Part shown: positions 56,902-64,000 of the stretch, piece by piece
Position numbering within the stretch: position 1 is the stretch's first letter
Layout of the letters: each line of letters begins with the position of its first letter
DNA from: Pratylenchus scribneri
Taxonomy: Eukaryota > Nematoda > Chromadorea > Rhabditida > Pratylenchidae
Direction of reading: 5' to 3'
Assembly (NCBI GenBank): GCA_030063045.1
Contig: JAQSEB010000031.1
Location: 1,736,001 to 1,800,000, forward strand
DNA length: 64,000 bases
Made by a program: the position numbers and the translations under genes
Notes under the pieces: model-generated
Told to the model about the DNA's origin: nothing
Database searches by the model: none
Seen by the model: only the letters and a program-made list of their open reading frames with translations

Positions 56902-59900
56902 TTATTCGTAATCCTCTTGTTGCTGTTCCATTTCTTCTTCTTCAACATTTCCCTCCTTCATTTGCTGCTTTTGATGTATTTTTGTGTACATTATTGCATT
57001 TGTGCCGCCTTTTCCACCTCCAGTCGCGGCCATCACCAAAAAAACCATCGAATTGTTGCAAATTCCTTCGGTCAGCACCCGGAATGCCTCATCCAATTCG
57101 TATTTCGGCGTTCCTTTTGGGCAACTCAATTCCAGCATAATGATGTCATGGTCTATCAATTTGGGTGCCATTTGAGTGCAAATTCGGTGCAGTTTGTTAT
57201 TTTCGGGAACATTTTGATGCCATTCTTCGTCCTCGGAGTTGGAATTTCCATGATAATAAGAGGTAGATTTGCTGGTCCTTTCCCATTCCGCTTCATTCGA
57301 TAGGTTGATTAGAGTTGAGCTAAAATTGGATTGGGAGAAATATTTTTGAATCATTTGAATTTAATTTTGATTTTTGAGAAAATAATTGAATGTAAATTAA
57401 ATTCTAAAATATTTCCCATTCCATTTTTACCATTGATTTGCTTTGAAGAATGTTTGTGGTTCGTCCATTGCGACCAACATTGTTCGTTTCCTTTTCATTG
57501 AATCGCTCGCCCATTGGAAGCAATCGCTGAATTGGGCCGTTTTTTGCATTGCATTGTCGATTCGGACAGCATCACTTAAAAATTATGAAATTAATTAATA
57601 GAAATTAAATTGTCTTATTTGATAAAATTTAAATTGATTTTAAATAGTTAAAAATTTAGTGCGAATTCTTCTTCAATTAAGAGAAAACTCACGCAAAATC
57701 GAAGATTTTCCCTGCGGCCATCTCTGTGTCCTCATCGCCCTTTTCGTTGCCAACTTGTTGCCCTGTCACCGGTGGTTTTGTCTCCTCATTTGACTGGATC
57801 TGAAAATTCGAAATGATTAATTAATTTCATTTATGCTTAATTTCTTTTTAAATTAGTTAATAAAAATTATTAGATATTCTGTGAATCATCCAAAATTTAC
57901 CATTGTTTCCATTTCATTTTTCTGCTGTCCATTTTCTCCATCTGCTACTTTGTCTTCTTCAATTGATGTATTTTCTTCCGCTTCTTTCTTTAAAATGCTC
58001 TCCTCAATTCCCGAATTGACCAAAAATGTGGAATTGCCGGCGGTCCCAAAACTGTCCATTGTATTTGTGGATGAGGCAATTGATTCATTCAATTTGATCA
58101 TTTCCACTTTGATTTCTTCTTTTGCCTCCAAAATTGGCTCTCTTTTGACCATATCCAATACATTGGCATTGCAAATTCGTGTCCCAGTCAAAGTCAGCCC
58201 ATTTTCGCGTGCCCAAGCATTGAAATTCCAGCCCAAAGAAACATTGCCGAATTGGAGGCTGAAAATATTTTTGAGAATATTATTTAATAATAACAAAAAT
58301 ATTTACCCTTTATCCAATTTGAGTTGAACCAATTTTAGTGTGGTCCGTGCATCCTCAATGGAACAATGACCATTTTTAGTGTCTTTTTGAATCTCTTCGT
58401 CAAGGAAAACTTTGGCCAGTGCCTTTAGGCCACTTCGAATGTTGGCTCGGCCGGCAAAATTGAAAAGGACAGAAGTGTCAATGCAAAAACTTTAAAAATA
58501 AATTATTTATAAAATAAATTAATTAAAATGTGCTGCCAAGCAAATTTGGAAAGCCCGTCAATGAATGTGGAAGAGGCAATCCATGTGAATTTGGCAACCA
58601 ATTTTAGTATATTTTATGAACCCGAAAAATTTCAATAATCCCATCAAACATTTTTTTAGGAATTTTGAAATTTGTGGTTCAAATTCAAATTTAAAAAATT
58701 AATAAACTTACGGATGTGAAAGTTGAAGGGCCTCCAAATCATTTTCCAAACTGTGGCCACACAAAATTGTATCATCCGTTAATAATGCACGAAATTGCTT
58801 TTGAACATCTTTCAGTCGAGTCTAAATTGGAAAATTAATAATTATTAAATTAAAATCAAATTAAACTGACTGTAACATTTCTGAGTTTTTCCTCTGTAAT
58901 TCCACTTTTGTGAGTGATATAATTTGTGATTTTGTTGTACGGCTTCACCAATTCGTCCATCAATAATTCGCCTTTTTCACTCAACTAAAATAATAATAAA
59001 TAAAAAATAATTAAGAATTTTTAATTCTTGTAAAAATTTCAATTTTTTAAATTATTAAATTTTAATTTCCCATAAATAATCCAACTTACCACAGAAATTC
59101 GGGTCAATTCGAGTCTGTCCACTGATGTGAAGCACATTTCACAATCCAATGCCAAAATTGGTGAACTTTCTCCTACGCGGCGGTAAATTTGACGAGTTGG
59201 CCGAATTTTTGGCTCATCCATTGTATTTTTGGTGTCCGATTTGTTTGGTATTTTTCCTTGATTTGCCTGAATGTCCTTCCATTTAACTTTTTCTTCTTTC
59301 TTTTCATTTGCAGTGCTTTCCGTCGGGAATGGATATTTTGACTCGACCATTTGCTCCAAACTCATCAGCAATTGAGCCTTCCGTTCGGGACGGCGGATGG
59401 CCAATAATGGATCACCATGAGTCTACAAAAAAATAAATAAATATATTTGAATTATTTGGCATTTATTTTTACCTTAATTTTGCGAATTAGTAACTCATTC
59501 CGAGATTGCACAACGGTGCCAATTGCTTGCCAAAATTTGTTCCTGTCTCGTACATTTTGGGCCATTCGAATCCATTGGCGTTCGAAATAGTCGTCGATGA
59601 ATTTTGCGTCCAGATTTGTGTCTAACTGAATTAAAATGTGGAAAATGAATTTTTTAGGTTTAAATAAGTCTTGCCATTTTTCGGTCCTCACAATTCACTC
59701 TAATCACCAAAAATTGCAGTGGTTTCCATCGAGTGTCGAATCGAATCCATTTTGCCGCTGCCCGGGATGCCGAAGATGTATTGTGGCTGCCCAATGTCAT
59801 TTTATGGAGAAAACCGGCCAATTCCCGCTCTCCCAAATTTCTTCCCTGCAATTTGTCCAACTGGAGCCGGAATCGAGGACCTTTGTGCGATTGTCGAGGA

Positions 59901-60347
59901 TGCGGTTGGCATTGTTTTTCATGAACTTTGGTGCTCACTTCACGGCTTAAGGCACGGGCTTGTTCCAACAAATGGCTGGCTGCAATTGCTGCTGATGAAG
60001 AGGTGGGGGCCGAATAATTTTGATTGATGGGCGCAGAAGAGCAGGAAGGAAATGTTAGTGCGGTTGCAGTGGTTGTTTTGGAGGCTAAAATATGTTTAAA
60101 AATTTAATTATTGCTAGTTAAAACCTTTTTGTTCTCGGTTGACTTTTTGCATTTGATTATCTTCATCATCGGCACTTTCTTGAGAAGAGAATTTCGCCTT
60201 TTTTGTTTCAACTACTTCATTGGCGTCATTGTTGTTTTTCCATGTATGGTCCGAATCTGTTCCATTCTCATTCATTCCACTGAGTAGCATCAATGTAGCA
60301 TGGCGTTTGCGAATTCGATTCATTGCACGTTTGTCCCTTCGGTTCAT
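56902..60347 (-). CDS. REXO5-like RNA exonuclease (DEDDh)
   Basis: 3'-5' RNA exonuclease, nuclear/nucleolar in animals. Eleven exons on the minus strand: 60347-60125, 60084-59708, 59625-59473, 59422-59090, 58984-58871, 58821-58712, 58489-58307, 58258-57901, 57799-57693, 57574-57431, 57319-56902; about 839 aa (the 59708 donor could instead be a few codons later, also in phase). Exonuclease motifs: ILALDCEMCFTSVDRLELTR, then DELVKPYNKITNYITHKSGI, CGHSLENDLEALQLSHP and the HCSIEDARTTLKLVQ block carrying the last His and Asp. The CEMC...LELTRIS wording fits REXO5 best. The N-terminus is basic and disordered; the C-terminal 300 aa carry an acidic stretch and an RRM-like remnant is possible. TTAAAG lies 8 nt before the ATG. 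TMEM256 ends 289 bp upstream on the same strand. Confidence 0.88.
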
Positions 60348-60635
60348 TTGGTTGGCTTTAAGTAAAAATGATCACATACAAAAATGTTCATTTAAATCAG
60401 ATTTAAATATTCTTTGATTGAAAATCAAATGTTCAATGTAAAAAATTAAATGATTTAAGTCTCAAAATTTATTCAGGAAAAATGAGTGATGAAAAAATGG
60501 ATGCCGCTTAAACATATAATGGATGATTAGAAATTGTGTCGTATTTAACAATTGATTGATTCAAAATAAATGAACGAGGCAATGTCTTCAAATCTTTAAA
60601 TTACATATTTTCTCTTCTTTCTTCTTTCATCTCGT

Positions 60636-61152
60636 TCATAAGAGGAAACTGAACCATGCCAGCATTGAGAGAACGCCGCCAATTGGTGTCAAATTGCGAA
60701 ATGTTCGGTCTGATCTGATTGCATACGCATAACTTGGTCCACAGAATAGAATGGTCCCAAATGCGAAAAGAGCAGCAGTGAATTTTGGACGGCGAGAGGC
60801 CAATGCAGCCAAAATCATGCCAATTGTGTTCAAGAAATGATGTTGATTTGCATATTGCATTGAACGTTTTCGCTCTGCACTCAAATCCGGATTGTCATTG
60901 ACTTTAAAATTGAATTTTTATTGTTTTAATTGTTATAAAAAGCATACCAAAATGAGCTCCATAGGCTGCGAAGGCAACTGCCATTCCACCAGAAATACCA
61001 GCCAATTGAACAGCAACAGGAGGTCGAGGCTGATGATATTCAACGAATGTATCGAGTTGTTTCTTGACTCCATCGATTCCAAAAAATACATTTGCTGCTT
61101 TATCGATTGAGTCATGTGTGAAGTTAATCCATTGTGCGAAATTATCAGCCAT
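60636..61152 (-). CDS. TMEM256/DUF423 small membrane protein
   Basis: Two exons (61152-60948 and 60901-60636) give 156 aa. Recognised by the family pattern: AGISGGMAVAFAAYGAHF, then ERKRSMQYANQHHFLNTIGM, a central hydrophobic pair (FTAALFAFGTILFCGPSYAY) and LTPIGGVLSMLAWFSFLL at the C-terminus. Four spans are likely. The N-terminal 50 residues (up to HQPRPP) are a nematode-type extension compared with the roughly 113-aa vertebrate protein. Function is unknown; mitochondrial association is reported for some members. The REXO5-like gene begins 289 bp downstream. Confidence 0.9.
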
Positions 61153-61723
61153 TGTTGGATTTTAGTTAATTTATTTCTAAACTTTCTAGAAAATTTTACA
61201 TTTTATTTTATTACGTTGGGCAATGGGGAATCCCATTATTAATTTATTTCGTCTCAAATTTGTTAATATTAAGGTAAAAATGTGATGTAATAATAAAAAG
61301 ATTTGCGCGGAATTGGCGATGTTCGGTGATCGGCATTCGGGATTCGGATTAGGCATGGGCCGGGCCCCGGGCCGGGACCGGGATTTTGTTTTTTATCTCG
61401 CGAAACAATTTATTTGTAGTATTTTTTACTTTTTTTTCTTTTTCTCTTTTTCAAATAAACATTTTGACAAAAAGTAAAAATTACCTATTTTTAAATTCAT
61501 TTATGACTGGTCATTTTTATTTTTAAGCTAAACTAACAAGAAAAGAGAAAACAAGTTTTAAACCTTACCTTAAAGCTTAAACCGAATCTTTATTCCATTA
61601 CTTGCGAAGGTTTCTCACTAAAAACCTCGCTGATTCACCAATTCATGTTTTATCTATCAATATTGAAATTAAAACCAAAATATTCGACAGATTTTAATAA
61701 CTAAATTTTGCGCAATTTTAATA
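61153..61723. promoter_or_regulatory. Divergent promoter region of TMEM256 and AGAP genes
   Basis: A 571-bp spacer. It is AT-rich except for a GC-only palindromic tract at about 61356-61382 (GGGCCGGGCCCCGGGCCGGG). No exon is seen. Confidence 0.5.
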
Positions 61724-64000
61724 ATGCCGCAAAGACTTAATGGCGGCACTACGCCTATTAATGCCGGTTCTTCATCGATCGCTGCTGGAAATCCACCACC
61801 GCCACCTCAACATCAAAAGCATCACAATCAACAAATTCCAAACAATCAAAACAACAACAACAGCAGCAGTAATCCAAATGATTTTATTCAACGACAAATT
61901 ATCAGTGAAATTCAACGTTTCGAATCCGTCCATCCATGCATTTATCGGATCTACGATTTGGTGGAGAAAATTGACAACAACCAAGTGGCAAATTTGATTC
62001 GCCAGCAAGTGGTCAGCATCGAGGATGCATTCGTCAACAGCCAAGAATGGACCCTAAACCGAATGATCAACGAAATTAGACTGGTTATTTTTTGCTAAAT
62101 TAAAATAAAAATTAAAATATTGTTAATTTAGGGAAATAAAATCTTATTAAACTTTTTAAAGACAATGATATAAGAACATTAAATTTAATAGGACACCATT
62201 ATTAATTAAAACAAATTTTTATCTTTTGAGAATATTTTAAATCCACTATTTTGTATTAACAGGGTGTCATCGGTTCGGAGGACAGTTGCAAAAATTCGCT
62301 GGTGCACTATTTTTTGACTCGCAATTGGAATTGGGAAGATGCCCCGGAAGGTGGCCGATTCAAAAAGGAGGTCATGGTTGATGGACGAAGTTATTTATTG
62401 CTGATTCGTGATGAAGGATCACGAGAACCAAATCTTCAGGTTTATTCCATAATTTTCCAAAGAAATATTTTTTAGTTTTCTCAATGGCTTGATGCTTTGT
62501 TGTTGGTTTTCACATTGGACAGTCGTGACAGTTTTCAATATGCACTGGAATTGCAACAATTTGTGAACAATTTTCGTTCAATAGAGGCAGGGGATGTGCC
62601 AATATATTTAATTGGAATGAAGGTATTGAATTAACTAATTTTGGGAGAATTTTAACATTAAATTATGATGTTTCAATTTTATTAAACATTGAGAAAGGCG
62701 AATAAAAACCTGAATATCTTTAATTAATATTAAATTTCTTATCCATTTTAGAATATGTCGAATTTGGGAATGCAAAGGATGATCGGCGAAGAGGAGGCAC
62801 AAAAAATGGTCAAGGCCAGAAAATTATGTCAATATTTTGAATGTATGGATGGAAGCAGTGTGCAACGGATGTTCAATAATGGTTTGTAATGAATATTTTT
62901 AATACAATCAAAATCATATACCAAATTTCAGTTTGTCAACGCGTGGTTCAACAAAGGAATAGAGGAAAGACCACCGCCTTCTGTTCATCTACACCATCCT
63001 CTTCGTTCATTGGAGGTTTTAACCGTCAAACAAGCTGCATTTCGGAGGCAGGAGACCATCCAATGTTGAACAGTATGATGGGCTCATCATCCACAAATCC
63101 ATCATCTAATTCGAATTATGCGGTGGCAGCGACCGGCCATTCTCCGGGACGACCTTCCAGTTATCATCATCAACGGTTAATCAGGGATTTATGGGCATTA
63201 AAATTGATTAAAATGGCATCAAATTTAATCCATTAATTTACATTATTGATTTTATTTATAATTAGTTATTAATTTCATTAATTTTATTAATTCAGCTCAA
63301 TTTCCGTTTTGCCCATCAACAATGATCTCATCCATTGCTCATCCACCAACCAATCGCCCGCCTACCATCTCCCCAACCGTGGCAATGTCCGTACACCTCG
63401 ATTTGACCAACAACAAGAATTCCCACAACCAAAATTTCAACAAAATTTTCGAGGAGGCCAACAATTCTCGGCCTCATCTTTTGTGCCAAATTATTCGTCT
63501 ATTGGCCCTTATCATCAAATGGATGGCAGAGTTGATGAAAGAAGTAAGTTTTATTAGGTAAATTTAGAATTAAAAAAGGTTTTAATATGCAATAAAATAA
63601 TAAATAAATAACCATTTCTAATTTTCCATTATTCTCTCAGGACGTGACTCCCTCATAATGGACTGGCAATGTCGACCAATTGCCGGTTCATCCCCCTCGC
63701 CCTCTCCATTCGCCATTCCATCCACTCCTTCATGCTCTGCAATTTTGCTTGGCGGTGGCGGCGGTGGTTCATCTAGGAATGGCGGAAATCAACAAGAAAT
63801 TGGCGCCGAACAATTGGCCGGCATTTCGCCCGCATACAGCCACAGCAGCCTCTCCTCCTCCCATTATCAATTATCAACAGGCGGCGGGGCCACAGGTAAA
63901 TTTTAAAAAATAGTAAATTATTACTTGAAAATAATTCAAAATAAACGAAAATAACAGCCAATCATCAAATAAAAGGACAAATTTGTCATCCCCTTATTCC
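61724..64000 (+). CDS. cnt-2: AGAP/centaurin-gamma ArfGAP, N-terminal part (cut by window end)
   Basis: AGAPs are Arf GTPase-activating proteins with a GTPase-like domain, a split PH domain and an ArfGAP domain, acting on endosomes. Seen here are exons 61724-62083, 62263-62439, 62476-62622, 62752-62881, 62932-63175, 63296-63543, 63641-63895 and the start of one at 63958. A Gln/Asn/Pro-rich N-terminus is followed by [14 protein letters not shown] helices and the GTPase-like domain from 62263: [19 protein letters not shown], the family hallmark [25 protein letters not shown], then [18 protein letters not shown]. Beyond it lies a long Ser/Gly/His-rich linker ([10 protein letters not shown]). PH and ArfGAP domains must lie past the window. 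The P-loop is abnormal: CKN replaces GKS. Confidence 0.88.

Noticed and set aside
1..64000. tRNA or other structural RNA genes
   Set aside because: Scanning by eye found no convincing A/B box pair with a cloverleaf; a tRNAscan/Infernal run would be needed to exclude diverged ones.

Overview
The window is nuclear DNA from a nematode. Genes are split by many short introns of about 40-60 nt with TTTCAG/TTTAG acceptors, AT-rich spacers and compact spacing. The best protein matches are metazoan or nematode families: VAB-3/PAX6 with a possible MAB-18-type internal start, ETR-1/CELF, COSA-1/CNTD1, cuticlin-like ZP and multi-CBM14 chitin-binding proteins. About 11 of roughly 150 hand-resolved introns use a GC donor, an unusually high share. 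Together with codon style this makes me favour a tylenchomorph (plant-parasitic, cyst-nematode-like) species, but that placement is inference. All gene models were built by hand from reading frame, splice phase and family similarity; the phases of every joined exon were checked to agree unless stated.

Layout. 0.2-3.6 kb: a chromatin/transcription protein with three Plus3 domains (+). 3.6-12 kb: gene-poor, with a Mutator-like foldback element (4746-5875), a 26-bp satellite array (6241-6870) and GC-richer low-complexity sequence leading into the Pax6 locus (12.1-19.5 kb, +). 19.9-24 kb: cdk-1 (-) divergent from sideroflexin and MPC2 (+), the last two close enough to be an operon. 24-31 kb: etr-1 (-) divergent from a USP31/43-like deubiquitinase (+). 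31.5-38.1 kb: a PGAP2-like GPI-remodelling protein (+), an SLC2-type transporter (-), a CNTD1/COSA-1 cyclin-like meiotic protein (+) and an Ig-domain receptor (+). 38.4-40.1 kb: a DEP-domain protein (-). 40.6-46.1 kb: a roughly 13-domain chitin-binding secreted protein (+) whose sixth intron hosts a second, inverted array of the same 26-bp satellite. 46.3-48.7 kb: two small minus-strand genes that look like unrecognised paralogs. 50.2-52.4 kb: a ZP-domain membrane protein (+). 53.2-55.6 kb: an MFSD8/CLN7-like transporter (-). 56.9-61.2 kb: a REXO5-like exonuclease and a TMEM256 protein (both -, possible operon). 61.7 kb to the end: the first exons of an AGAP/centaurin-gamma (cnt-2-like) ArfGAP (+), cut by the window edge.

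Themes. There is no single biosynthetic pathway; it is an ordinary gene-dense nematode region. Locally related pairs are the two inner-mitochondrial-membrane carriers (sideroflexin, MPC2), extracellular-matrix/cuticle/eggshell proteins (CBM14, ZP) and cell-cycle/meiosis proteins (cdk-1, COSA-1-like). A dispersed repeat of about 250-340 bp occurs four times, always in the same orientation. A roughly 300-bp inverted repeat brackets most of the Pax6 locus.
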